NCBI GenBank assembly: GCA_965279085.1
Contig: OZ257149.1
Span: 2,170,001 to 2,234,000, forward strand
DNA: 64,000 nt
DNA from: UBA7672 sp965279085
Lineage (GTDB): Bacteria > Pseudomonadota > Alphaproteobacteria > Caulobacterales > Hyphomonadaceae
Direction of reading: 5' to 3'
The notes below the pieces were generated by a model. That model did no database searches, had not been told where the DNA came from, and worked only from the letters and a program-made list of their open reading frames with translations. The translations under genes were made by a program, and so were the position numbers. Shown here in pieces: positions 34,680 to 43,580 of the stretch; within the stretch, counting starts at the first letter, position 1, and each line of letters starts with the position of its first letter.

Positions 34680-35369
34680 TCAGTCGTATTGCTTGAGGTC
34701 GGTGTACTCGCCGCTGGTGCGGAGCGTGATCGTCACGTCCTCGTCAGTCCGGTTCCGCCAGAACCAGCCGTGCTGGCCCTTGAAGGCAGCGACCAGTTCT
34801 CCCGATTGGCGCGGCGTATTCGTGCCTTTGCCGTAGCCGTGGTACTTGATCCCCTCGCCGTCCGCGTGCGTGTCGTAGTTCACGCCGGGACCGTCAGTGA
34901 ACCATTCGTAGGTCGCCTTGGCGCCCTTCTCCATCACGAGCTTGATCTCGAATCCTTCGTCGGGTCCCAGCGTGACGACGCTCTCATCTCTGGCGACGGT
35001 GGTCGAGGGAGCCGCAGGCGCGGCAGCCTGAGTGGACGGCGTGGCGGTCACCGGAGGCGCGGTCGCCGGCGCCGTGGGCTGTGTTGCAGGTGGGAGCGTT
35101 TCCTGAACCGAGGCCGGGATCTCCGGAGCGGGCAGCGTGGCATCGGCAGCCGCATCAATTGCTGCCTCGTTGGCAAGCTGCATCTTGATCCGGCCCATTT
35201 CCGTAAGACCCAACAGCGATCCTGCGCCAGTCGGATCTACGCCGTATTCGGCGGGCAGCACGACCGTGACCAGAAGCGCGCCGGCAACGACTGCCGCGAT
35301 GCCGGTCGATTTCAGGAGCTGGCTGCTGGAAGGCAGCTCGGATACGTCAGGCTTGTTGGCATTGAACAT
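34680..35369 (-). CDS. transmembrane anchor protein of the metal efflux operon
   Basis: A 229-residue protein with one membrane helix around residues 20-42 (GIAAVVAGALLVTVVLP), a Thr/Pro/Ala-rich periplasmic linker (residues 85-130) and a C-terminal globular domain (FEIKLVMEKGAKATYEWFTDGP, then HGWFWRNRTDEDVTITLRTSG). Proteins of this type, annotated as transmembrane anchor proteins, recur beside CzcCBA operons in alphaproteobacteria; the Tyr/Trp/His-rich C-terminal domain could bind metal or act as a chaperone. Last gene of the operon, 13 bases after the HupE-type gene. Confidence 0.75.
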   Translation of the reverse strand: MFNANKPDVSELPSSSQLLKSTGIAAVVAGALLVTVVLPAEYGVDPTGAGSLLGLTEMGRIKMQLANEAAIDAAADATLPAPEIPASVQETLPPATQPTAPATAPPVTATPSTQAAAPAAPSTTVARDESVVTLGPDEGFEIKLVMEKGAKATYEWFTDGPGVNYDTHADGEGIKYHGYGKGTNTPRQSGELVAAFKGQHGWFWRNRTDEDVTITLRTSGEYTDLKQYD

Positions 35370-35382
35370 GATGTGTCTCCGA

Positions 35383-36096
35383 TCAGGCGACGAAGTAGCC
35401 GACGAGCTGATAGACCGTCAGAACGAAACCGGCGGTCATGAGGACCACGTTTGCGAGATAGGCGTGCTTCCAGAAGCTCGGCGTTTTTCGCCAGAAGCCC
35501 ATGGCGATCAGGATTGCGCCGAGTGCGAGCAGCTGGCCCAGTTCAACGCCGATGTTGAACGCGATGAGATTGGGAACCAGCCCGTCCGCCGACATATCGA
35601 AATCCTGCAGCTTGGTGGCGAGGCCGAAGCCGTGGAACAGTCCGAAGACGAGCGTCGCTGCCTTGGTGTCGGGCTGGAAACCGAACCAGCGTTGATATGC
35701 GCCCATGTTGTCGAGCGCCTTGTAGACGACCGACAGACCAATGATCGCATCGACGATGTACGAGCTGACGCTGGCATTCGTCAGCACGCCCAGCAGCAGC
35801 GTGACCGAGTGACCGATGGCGAACATCGTCACGTAGATGCCGATGTCCTTCATCTTGTAGAGGAAGAAGATCACGCCAAACAGGAACAGCAGGTGATCAT
35901 AGCCGGTGACCATGTGCTTCGCGCCAAGGTACACGAATGGCAGGAAGACAACGCCCGTCGTTTCTTGGATGTAGCCCTTGTCGCCGGCCTCGACGCCGTG
36001 CGCGAACGCAGGCGCTCCCGCCAACCAAAGCGCGACAAGGAGGGCGACCAGTGCCCAGCCGAAGGCCCGCAAGGGGTAAGATCGCGACTGTAACAT
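35383..36096 (-). CDS. HupE/UreJ family membrane protein
   Basis: About 237 residues from the ATG giving MLQSRSYPLRAFGWAL, 4 bases after the czcA stop. After a signal-like first helix the protein has about six membrane segments. HupE/UreJ features are FLPFVYLGAKHMVTGYDHLLFLFGV (with His pairs), FAIGHSVTLLLG, and LVFGLFHGFGLATKL. HupE-type proteins bind or transport nickel or cobalt. Here, in an efflux operon, the role is probably metal handling. Confidence 0.85.
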   Translation of the reverse strand: MLQSRSYPLRAFGWALVALLVALWLAGAPAFAHGVEAGDKGYIQETTGVVFLPFVYLGAKHMVTGYDHLLFLFGVIFFLYKMKDIGIYVTMFAIGHSVTLLLGVLTNASVSSYIVDAIIGLSVVYKALDNMGAYQRWFGFQPDTKAATLVFGLFHGFGLATKLQDFDMSADGLVPNLIAFNIGVELGQLLALGAILIAMGFWRKTPSFWKHAYLANVVLMTAGFVLTVYQLVGYFVA

Positions 36097-36100
36097 GCTG

Positions 36101-39100
36101 TCAGACTCCTGAAGCGGAAGGCGCCGCCACGGCATGGGCAGTTGAGGCAGGTGCGGCGCTCGACCGATGAATGAGCCGGTAGAGCGCTGGTAGGACAAGC
36201 AGCGTCAGTATGGTTGACGATATGATGCCGCCGATCACGACGGTGGCCAATGGCCGCTGCACCTCGGCGCCGGCCCCCACGTTGAACGCCATCGGGATGA
36301 AGCCGAGACTCGCGACCAGCGCCGTCATCAGCACAGGACGCAAGCGGGTAAGCGCGCCCACGCGGATCGCGTCATCCAGGCCTGTCCCCTCTTCACGCAA
36401 TGACCGTATGAAGCTCAGCATCACGACCCCGTTGAGGACCGCGACGCCAGACAGCGCGATAAAGCCGACACCGGCCGAAATCGATAGCGGCAGGTCGCGC
36501 AGCAGCAATGCCGCCACTCCGCCCGTGAGCGCCAACGGCACGCCGGTGAACACGATTAGCGAGTCGCGAACAGACCGGAACAGCGCGTAGAGCAATCCGA
36601 AGATCAACAGCATCGCTACGGGCACGACCAGCGCCAAACGCTGGGCTCCGGAGATCAACTGCTCGAATGTGCCGCCATAACCGACCCAGTAGCCTGCAGG
36701 GATTTCGACTTCGGAGGCGATGCGGCTCTGAAGCTCGGACACGAACGACCCGAGGTCGCGCCCACGCACGTTTGCGGTGATGACGACGCGCCGCTTTCCG
36801 TTCTCGCGGCTGATCTGGTTGTGTCCAATGGACACTTCGATCTGCGCGACCTCCTGAAGTGGCACAAAGCCTCGGAGATCACCTCCCCGTTCTGGCAAGG
36901 GAATTCGCAACTGGCCGATTGCATCGATATTCGTGCGCAATTGCTCGGGGAGACGCACGACGATGTCGAAGCGCCGGTCGCCTTCAAAAATCTGACCTGC
37001 GCGCGCGCCGCCGAACGACGCGCCGACCACACTCTGGATATCCGCCACATTGAGGCCGAGGCGGGCAAGCGCATCACGGTCGGGAGTGATCTGGAGGACC
37101 GGCAGCCCCGTGACCTGCTCGACCTTTGCATCCTGGGCACCGTCGATGCCGTTTATCACGCCTTCAATCTCGTCGCCGAGCGCGAGCAATTGATCCAGAT
37201 CGTCACCGAAAACCTTGACCGCGACATCGGACCGAACGCCGGAGATCAGCTCGTTGAACCGCATCTGGATGGGCTGCGTGAACTCGTAGTTGTTTCCGGG
37301 GATGCGGCGGACCGCAGTTTCCAGCTCGGAAACGAGTTGCGCTTTGGGCTTGCCCGGATCGGGCCATTCGGCGCGGGGTTTCAGCAGCACGTAGGTATCC
37401 GCCACACTCGGCGGCATCGGATCAGTGGCGATGTCGGCGGTGCCGATCTTTGCAACCACGCGATCAACTTCGGGAAGTTCGCGGATGCGCTTTTCCAAGC
37501 TCTCCTGCATGCGCACAGCCTGCGCCAGTCCTGTGCCCGGGATGCGGAGCGCGTGAAGGGCGATGTCGCCTTCGTCGAGATTGGGGATGAACTCCGATCC
37601 CATGCGCGAAGCAGCGAAACCCGCGACCGCTACCAGCCCTACCGCGATGGCGACGACAGCAACACGCATCTGCAGCGCCCAGTCGAGCGCGGGCTGATAC
37701 AATGAGCGGGCACCACGCATCATCATGCTGTCGGTCTCTGCGACCTTGCCCGTGACGAAGAGAGCGACGGCAGCCGGAACGAACGTCAGCGACAGGATCA
37801 GCGCCGCCGTGAGGGCGAACACGACCGTGAAGGCCATCGGATGGAACATCTTTCCTTCCACGCCCGTGAGCGCGAAGATCGGGACGTAGACGAGCGTGAT
37901 GATGAGGACGCCGAAGATCGAGGGCTTGATCACCTCGCCAGCGGCCCTCTCTGCGGTCGCGAATCGTTCATCGCGAGTGAGCAGGCGACCGAGGCGATGC
38001 TGTTGTTCTCCAAAACGGCGTAGGCAGTTCTCGACGATGATGACCGCGCCATCGACGATCAGTCCAAAATCCAGGGCGCCGAGGCTCATGAGGTTTCCGG
38101 AAACCCGGTTCTGCACCATGCCCGTGATCGTCAGCAGCATCGACAACGGGATCACCATTGCGGTGATCAGCGCGGCGCGGATGTTACCGAGCAGCAGGAA
38201 CAGCACGACGATAACCAGCAATGCGCCTTCGAGCAGGTTGGTCTCGACGGTTTCAATCGTCCGGTCCACCAACTCTGTTCGGTCGTAGATTGGTTCTGCG
38301 ACGATGCCGGCAGGAAGCGCCTTCGCTGCTTCCGCAAGGCGCTCCGCCGTAGCGCGGGCCACCGTTCGGCTGTTCTCTCCGACGAGCATGAAGACCGTAC
38401 CGAGCACGACCTCCTGGCCATTCTCGGTCGCGGCGCCTGTGCGCAGCTCTTCTCCCATGCCGACATCGGCGACGTCCGCCACGCGCAGCGGCACGCCGTT
38501 GCGATTGGCAACCACGATGCTTTCGAGGCTCTCGACGCTGTCGGCCTGCCCCTGCGAGCGAAGCAGCAGCTGTTCGCCGTACCGTTCGACATAACCAGCG
38601 CCCTGGTTACTGTTGTTTCGTTCGATTGCCTCGATCACGGCGTCAATCGAAAGGCCGGCGGCGGCGAGACGATCCGGCCACGGCGTGACATGATATTGCC
38701 GGACATAGCCGCCAATGGTGTTGACCTCGGTGACGCCTTTCGTGCCGAGCAATTGCGGGCGGATCACCCAGTCCTGAAGGGTTCGCAGGTCTTCCGGTGT
38801 GTAGCTTGAGCCGTCCGGCTTCGTTGCACCCTCTTCCGCCTCCACGGTGTACATGAAGATTTCGCCGAGGCCCGTGGCGATGGGCCCCATCCTTGGCTCA
38901 ATGCCTTCGGGCAGTTGGCTCCGCGCTGCCTGCAGGCGTTCGTTGACGAGTTGCCGCGCAAAATAGATGTCGGTCCCGTCCTCGAAGACGACCGTTACTT
39001 GCGACAGGCCGTAGCGCGATACCGACCGCGTGTAGTCGAGATGCGGCAGACCCGCGATGGCCGTTTCAATCGGGAAGGTTATCCGCTGCTCTGCCTCAAG

Positions 39101-39274
39101 CGGCGAGTAGCCCTCGGCCTCCGAATTGATCTGCACCTGTACGTTGGTAATGTCGGGCGTCGCGTCGATGGGGAGGCGTTGAAAGCTCCAGATACCAACG
39201 CCCACGGACACGAGCACAAGCGCGAGCACGATCCACCTGAAGCGGATGGAGAGATGTATGATCCGGTCGAGCAT
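36101..39274 (-). CDS. czcA: heavy-metal efflux RND transporter, CzcA family
   Basis: A 1057-residue inner-membrane proton antiporter that forms a tripartite pump with the CzcB and CzcC proteins. Twelve membrane segments; the first is RFRWIVLALVLVSVGVGIWSF with the typical LPIDATPDITNVQVQI beginning. The heavy-metal RND signature in TM4 is ALDFGLIVDGAVIIVEN with the Asp/Glu that conduct protons. The central and C-terminal porter domains carry GYVERYGEQLL and LPVLQITPDRDALARLGL. Similar proteins export Co, Zn, Cd, Ni or Cu/Ag; specificity cannot be told here. Lies 9 bases after the czcB stop. Confidence 0.95.
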   Translation of the reverse strand: MLDRIIHLSIRFRWIVLALVLVSVGVGIWSFQRLPIDATPDITNVQVQINSEAEGYSPLEAEQRITFPIETAIAGLPHLDYTRSVSRYGLSQVTVVFEDGTDIYFARQLVNERLQAARSQLPEGIEPRMGPIATGLGEIFMYTVEAEEGATKPDGSSYTPEDLRTLQDWVIRPQLLGTKGVTEVNTIGGYVRQYHVTPWPDRLAAAGLSIDAVIEAIERNNSNQGAGYVERYGEQLLLRSQGQADSVESLESIVVANRNGVPLRVADVADVGMGEELRTGAATENGQEVVLGTVFMLVGENSRTVARATAERLAEAAKALPAGIVAEPIYDRTELVDRTIETVETNLLEGALLVIVVLFLLLGNIRAALITAMVIPLSMLLTITGMVQNRVSGNLMSLGALDFGLIVDGAVIIVENCLRRFGEQQHRLGRLLTRDERFATAERAAGEVIKPSIFGVLIITLVYVPIFALTGVEGKMFHPMAFTVVFALTAALILSLTFVPAAVALFVTGKVAETDSMMMRGARSLYQPALDWALQMRVAVVAIAVGLVAVAGFAASRMGSEFIPNLDEGDIALHALRIPGTGLAQAVRMQESLEKRIRELPEVDRVVAKIGTADIATDPMPPSVADTYVLLKPRAEWPDPGKPKAQLVSELETAVRRIPGNNYEFTQPIQMRFNELISGVRSDVAVKVFGDDLDQLLALGDEIEGVINGIDGAQDAKVEQVTGLPVLQITPDRDALARLGLNVADIQSVVGASFGGARAGQIFEGDRRFDIVVRLPEQLRTNIDAIGQLRIPLPERGGDLRGFVPLQEVAQIEVSIGHNQISRENGKRRVVITANVRGRDLGSFVSELQSRIASEVEIPAGYWVGYGGTFEQLISGAQRLALVVPVAMLLIFGLLYALFRSVRDSLIVFTGVPLALTGGVAALLLRDLPLSISAGVGFIALSGVAVLNGVVMLSFIRSLREEGTGLDDAIRVGALTRLRPVLMTALVASLGFIPMAFNVGAGAEVQRPLATVVIGGIISSTILTLLVLPALYRLIHRSSAAPASTAHAVAAPSASGV

Positions 39275-39283
39275 GCTGATCCC

Positions 39284-40546
39284 CTAGTGATCGTGGCTCG
39301 CGCCGGACTTCTCGACGTCCGCGCGGATCAGGAAGGCGTTATCGCTCACATACACTTCGCCGGGCTTCAGGCCGCCGAGCACTTCCGTCCATTCCGGCGA
39401 CTGTCGCCCGAGTTCGAGCATGCGCACTTCGTAGGTCTGATCGACCCGCGCATACACGACCGTGAAGTCACGAAAGCGCTGCAAGGCGCGGGTGCGCACG
39501 GCGAGCGGTACTTCCTGCGATGCGACGGCCACGTTGCCGCTGACCGCCTGTCCCGGTCGCCATGTCTGACCGTCGGCGTTTGGAAGATCGACGTGTGCGA
39601 CAACGGTTTGCGTCAGCATGTCGGCGGTTGGCAGCACCGCCTCAATATCGGCCCGCACGCTGTGATCACCCTGCAGATTGCTGACAGTTACCGGCTGGCC
39701 AACACGCAGACGTTCGGCATCACGTGGGTAGATATAGAACTCGGCATGAACCTTCGTGGTGTCGGCAACGATGTAGAGCGGCCCGTTGCCCGCGACATCG
39801 CCAACGTTGGCGCCGCGCTCCATAATGACGCCCGAGATAGGCGCAGGGATTGTGTAGGTCTGCAGACTTTCACTTGACGTGACCGTGGCGAGCGGCTCGC
39901 CTTTCCTGACGGTCTGCCCAATGACCTTGGTCATCGTCATGATGCGCCCGGGATACCACGCTCGCACCTCGGCCTTGCCTTGAGGCTGCAACTCCACCCG
40001 GCCTGAAAGCGTCACGATGTCGTCGATTTTCGCCGGCCCTGCGGGTTCAACCTTTACGCCGCTTGCATCGGCTTGCGCCTGTTCAATCGTGGTGCGCCCC
40101 TCGTAGGACGCATAGGTCCATTCATGGCGTTTTCCGGCATGCGATGCGGTGACGTTGACGTCGAATGAGTGCGGCTCGGTGACGACACCGTTGCCGCGCA
40201 GATAGTCTTCGGCGGGTGCGAACCTGAACTGGCTCGTCTCACCGCCCAGCCTGCCGAGTGTGACCTCCAGCTGAACGTCATTCGGCGCCAGAGGCTTGTC
40301 AGCCTTGTATGAGTAGACGTGAAATTCGGGCGGCACGCCGTCCTCGAAGATCGTCATCTCCACCGCGAAATCGCCATCCCGGAGCATACGACCGCGATGC
40401 GGGCCACGCTCATAGTCAGCGCTGGCGGCCTCCGCATGCTCGGCGACAGGAGCCGCCGGCTGGCCGCAGCCACTCGCGGAGAGCAACAACAACGCAACGG
40501 CCAGGACGGTCTTGCTGGAAGTTGGGGAAAGCATGAAGGACCTCAT
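39284..40546 (-). CDS. czcB: efflux RND periplasmic adaptor, CzcB family
   Basis: A membrane fusion protein of 420 residues. N-terminal lipobox SASGC (Cys near residue 27) after a hydrophobic stretch suggests a lipoprotein anchor. A His-containing N-terminal region precedes the hairpin/lipoyl segment (KVIGQTVRKGEPLATVTSSESLQ, then TIPAPISGVIMERGANVGD) and a beta-barrel domain (VGQPVTVSNLQG). The end is metal-binding-like (GASHDH). It bridges CzcA and CzcC and may buffer metal. Its first codon overlaps the czcC stop (ATGA). Confidence 0.92.
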   Translation of the reverse strand: MRSFMLSPTSSKTVLAVALLLLSASGCGQPAAPVAEHAEAASADYERGPHRGRMLRDGDFAVEMTIFEDGVPPEFHVYSYKADKPLAPNDVQLEVTLGRLGGETSQFRFAPAEDYLRGNGVVTEPHSFDVNVTASHAGKRHEWTYASYEGRTTIEQAQADASGVKVEPAGPAKIDDIVTLSGRVELQPQGKAEVRAWYPGRIMTMTKVIGQTVRKGEPLATVTSSESLQTYTIPAPISGVIMERGANVGDVAGNGPLYIVADTTKVHAEFYIYPRDAERLRVGQPVTVSNLQGDHSVRADIEAVLPTADMLTQTVVAHVDLPNADGQTWRPGQAVSGNVAVASQEVPLAVRTRALQRFRDFTVVYARVDQTYEVRMLELGRQSPEWTEVLGGLKPGEVYVSDNAFLIRADVEKSGASHDH

Positions 40547-41790
40547 TGATCCGCACCATTGCCGGCATACGCGCCGGTCAGCTGGGCGAACGCCACGCGG
40601 GCGCGGTGATAGGTATGGAGGGCGGAAATTCGCTGCATCTGAGCGTTCACAACGATGCGCTGCGCATCGAGGACATCGAGGTATGAGAACCCGCCGGCGT
40701 CATAGCCTTGTCTTGCGGCAGCAAGCGCCGCCTCTGCCGCCGGGAGCAGGCGCGCGTCGATAGCCTCGACCTCGGCCCGCGCGATTTCCATCTGCGATCT
40801 GGCGGCATTCGCCTCGCGCTCCAGATTCCGCCGGACAGCTTCTGTCTCGAAACGCAGGCGGGAGCGTTCGGCCTCGGAGCGGGCTATTGCGCCCTCGTTG
40901 CGGTCCCAGAAGGGTAACGGGATGCTGAAGCCCACAACCAGCGCTGCTTCGTCGGTTTCGTGGAAATAGCGAAGTCCGCCAGAGATCACGGGGTCTTGCT
41001 GCGCGCGCGCATTCTCGACTCCGATTGCAGCGGCAGCGCGGTTCTCCTCCGCAGTCGCGAGCGCCAGCTCAGCGTTTCCGGCGACGCTCTGGCCCACCAA
41101 TCCGCCGAACGACAGGAATGGCTTCACATCAACAGCGAAATTCGCATCGCCGTTCCAAAGTGCGGCGAGCTGAGCTTTCGCGGCCCGCTCGGCAAGCCCG
41201 GCGGCTTCCACAGCGATCTCCGCCTCCGCCAGAAGCGTCTTGGCCCTGGCGCCGGCCAGCAACGGATCGCGCGCCGCCTGCACGCGGCGCTCTACTGTCG
41301 CCACAATCTCACGCGCCAACTGCGCGCGCTGCGCGGCGACCTCAAGGTCGGCTCCTGCTTTCTGGACAGCCAGGTAAGCAAGCTCGACCAGCTGCCTCAG
41401 TTCCTGGCGACGCACGCCGCCTCCTGCCCGCGCGGCGGCAACGTCGGCGCTCGCGAGGCGAGATCGTGCGTCGCGATCACCACCCCATTCGAGCTTCTGA
41501 CTCAGTGAGAAGGTGGTCTCCGCACGGTCGAAGGCCTGGTAGCGGCTACCGCCTGCGAAATTCTCGGCTGTGATGTCCAGCGTGGGATTTGGCGTCCGGT
41601 CGGCCTGCTGCAGACCGGCTTCCGCACTTAGCCGTGCCTGTTCGGCAGCCGCCAGTGCGGGAGCCTGCTCCAGCGCCTTTGCAAACGCGTCCTGCAACGT
41701 CAGCGTCTGCTGAGCGCACGCCTCGCTCGCCGCTACGATGGCGACAAGACTCGCGAACCCGATCCGGGCCGCCAAATAATGGCCTGACAA
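40543..41790 (-). CDS. czcC: TolC-family outer membrane channel, CzcC-like
   Basis: A 415-residue outer-membrane efflux protein. A Sec signal is visible in MSGHYLAARIGFASLVAIVAA. Two outer_membrane_efflux_protein repeats follow, each with long helices (LQDAFAKALEQAPALAAAEQ and LVELAYLAVQKAGADLEVAA). The C terminus, SYLDVLDAQRIVVNAQMQRI followed by HRARVAFAQLTGAY, is typical. It completes the CzcCBA pump and is coupled to czcB. Confidence 0.92.
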   Translation of the reverse strand: MSGHYLAARIGFASLVAIVAASEACAQQTLTLQDAFAKALEQAPALAAAEQARLSAEAGLQQADRTPNPTLDITAENFAGGSRYQAFDRAETTFSLSQKLEWGGDRDARSRLASADVAAARAGGGVRRQELRQLVELAYLAVQKAGADLEVAAQRAQLAREIVATVERRVQAARDPLLAGARAKTLLAEAEIAVEAAGLAERAAKAQLAALWNGDANFAVDVKPFLSFGGLVGQSVAGNAELALATAEENRAAAAIGVENARAQQDPVISGGLRYFHETDEAALVVGFSIPLPFWDRNEGAIARSEAERSRLRFETEAVRRNLEREANAARSQMEIARAEVEAIDARLLPAAEAALAAARQGYDAGGFSYLDVLDAQRIVVNAQMQRISALHTYHRARVAFAQLTGAYAGNGADQ

Positions 41791-41850
41791 GGAAAACTCC
41801 TCTGTCTCAAACGAACTTCATCCGCTGCCGAGCGGACGGTTGTGTCTGGA

Positions 41851-42252
41851 TCAGAGGACGGTTCGAGGAGGGCGATCTGCGGGCATGATGCTCCGCGTGT
41901 GGAGGGTAACGACCAGCTCTGCCGGTTCCACGAGCTGCTCGATTGGCGTGTGCGAAAGCACAATCGCCTCGGGCGCGAGGGCCACGAAACAAACCGCGTG
42001 GACGTGAAAAACGCCGCCTTCGTGCTCGGGCTGGTTTTGATCATGATCGTGGGTCGGGACCGCATCGTGATCATGATCATGCGCCGCATCGACCCGGTGG
42101 TGATCCGCGTGAGCATCGACTGCGACTGCATGCAGGCCGCCTGCATGCTGACCATCAAGATCATGAGCGTGCGCGGGCTGCGCGGCGGCAACGCCGGCTC
42201 CCACCAAGGACACGGCCATGATGGCCGCAATGATCTGACGTACCCAGGTCAT
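41851..42252 (-). CDS. His-rich periplasmic metal-binding protein
   Basis: A 133-residue protein with a Sec signal (MTWVRQIIAAIMAVSLVGAG, cleavage before about residue 29). The central region is packed with His/Asp (AHADHHRVDAAHDHDHD, then PTHDHDQNQPEHEGGVFHVH), a probable metal buffer. The C terminus has Val/Pro-rich stretches. First gene of the Czc operon, 60 bases before czcC. His-rich small proteins of this type are found with czc and sil/cus clusters. Confidence 0.8.
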   Translation of the reverse strand: MTWVRQIIAAIMAVSLVGAGVAAAQPAHAHDLDGQHAGGLHAVAVDAHADHHRVDAAHDHDHDAVPTHDHDQNQPEHEGGVFHVHAVCFVALAPEAIVLSHTPIEQLVEPAELVVTLHTRSIMPADRPPRTVL

Positions 42253-42531
42253 AGGGTCCTGTTTAGCCGACCAATTCTTTCACGGGCATGAAAAGGGGAT
42301 CGGCTTGATCAACAAAGCGTCAAACAACGCCGCAACGCAAGGCTGCTCGCCTGGTGCTGGCATTGGCTGGCCGCCGGCATTGTATCCTAGCCAGCCACGC
42401 GAACCGGTCTGGGCGGGTCCGTCTGAAAAGCCGCCGTTACGGTCTATTCGGCTTGGGCAGTGAAAGGGCTATGACTGACGGGTTGCCTGGGACGGGGCGG
42501 CGATCATGACCGCATCCATTCGGAGACTCCC

Positions 42532-43227
42532 ATGACTTTGAACATTGATCGCCGCACCGCCCTAGTTGCCGCTGCTACCGCTGGAGCTGTGCTCGTAACG
42601 CAGGGCTGCGCCAGCGCGCAGCAGACGCCCGCCCCCGGTGTACGATATCAGGCTCAGCCTTTGCCCTTCGACCCCAAGACAATCCCAGGCCTTTCCGAAA
42701 GGATTCTCGTCTCGCACCATGACAACAACTACGTGGGTGCGGTGAATCGTCTGAGTTCAATCGAGGGCGAGATTGCGAAGCTCGACATCACCACCGCGCC
42801 GGGATTCATGATCAACGGGCTCAAGCGGGAAGAGCTGCTCGCCATGAACTCCATGATCTTGCACGAGGCTTATTTCAATTCGCTCGGCGCCGGCGGGAGT
42901 CCCGGCTCGAAACTCGCCGCCCAGATCAATAAAGATTTCGGCGGCGAAGGCGCATGGCGAAACCAATTTGCCGCCATGGGCAAAGCTTTGGGCGGCGGCT
43001 CAGGGTGGGTGCTGCTCACCTGGTCGCCTCGCGCAGGCAAACTCGTCAACCAATGGGCGTTCGATCACACGATGACCGTCGCCGACGGCCAGGTCCTGCT
43101 GGCGCTCGACATGTACGAGCACGCCTATCACATGGACTATGGCGCCAAAGCTGGCGCGTACGTGGATGCCTTCATGGGCAGTGTCAGCTGGTCCAACGCT
43201 GATCGCCTGATGTCCAAGATCGCATAA
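42532..43227 (+). CDS. Fe/Mn superoxide dismutase with Tat signal
   Basis: A 231-residue Fe/Mn SOD family protein. The N terminus DRRTALVAAATAGAVLVTQGCASA is a Tat-type signal (Arg-Arg; the Cys at residue 26 could be lipidated), so it is probably exported. Metal ligands are all present: His62 (SHHDNNYVGAV), His111 (MILHEAYF), Asp193 and His197 (LDMYEHAYHMDY). The usual WEHAYY is changed to YEHAYH. The GGGSGWVLLTW motif is kept. Good SD (GGAGACTCCC before ATG). It is divergent from the Czc operon, so it may serve metal or oxidative stress defence. Confidence 0.9.
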   Translation: MTLNIDRRTALVAAATAGAVLVTQGCASAQQTPAPGVRYQAQPLPFDPKTIPGLSERILVSHHDNNYVGAVNRLSSIEGEIAKLDITTAPGFMINGLKREELLAMNSMILHEAYFNSLGAGGSPGSKLAAQINKDFGGEGAWRNQFAAMGKALGGGSGWVLLTWSPRAGKLVNQWAFDHTMTVADGQVLLALDMYEHAYHMDYGAKAGAYVDAFMGSVSWSNADRLMSKIA

Positions 43228-43344
43228 TCCGCGCCCGCAGGACCTCGTCCACTCAAGCGCAGATGGGATTGTGGGATCAAATGTGGGGCGCCGAAGGGCG
43301 CGCCAGACCAAATGTTTGATCGATTTAATGAAAAAGGGGGGTGC

Positions 43345-43434
43345 TGGCGGTGAAGGTGGGATTCGAACCCACGATACGGTTTCCCGTATACACGCTTTCC
43401 AAGCGTGCGCCTTCGACCACTCGGCCACCTCACC
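43345..43434 (-). tRNA. tRNA-Ser (anticodon GGA)
   Basis: 90 bases with encoded CCA and a long variable arm (TATACGGGAAACCGTATC). The acceptor stem is GGTGAGG/CTTCACC with one G-U pair and discriminator G. The anticodon stem CACGC/GCGTG closes loop TTGGAAA, giving GGA, reading UCC/UCU. The T-arm GGTTCGAATCC is canonical. Confidence 0.96.
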
Positions 43435-43580
43435 AGCGCAGGGGGGCGTTTTACATGCGGGGTGGGCGGGCGCAAGCGTTGCGGCGTGATCGCGACGGAA
43501 AGTCCGGAAAGCCCTGATTTCAGTGACATGGACGCGGCTTTTGGCCGAGCCTAGGCTTCGAGAAAACGGAGGAAGCGGTC

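Noticed and set aside
42364..42397. TGGCTGG/CCAGCCA hairpin in the SOD-Czc intergenic region
   Set aside because: Only 7 bp with a large loop and no T-tract; not a convincing terminator or operator.
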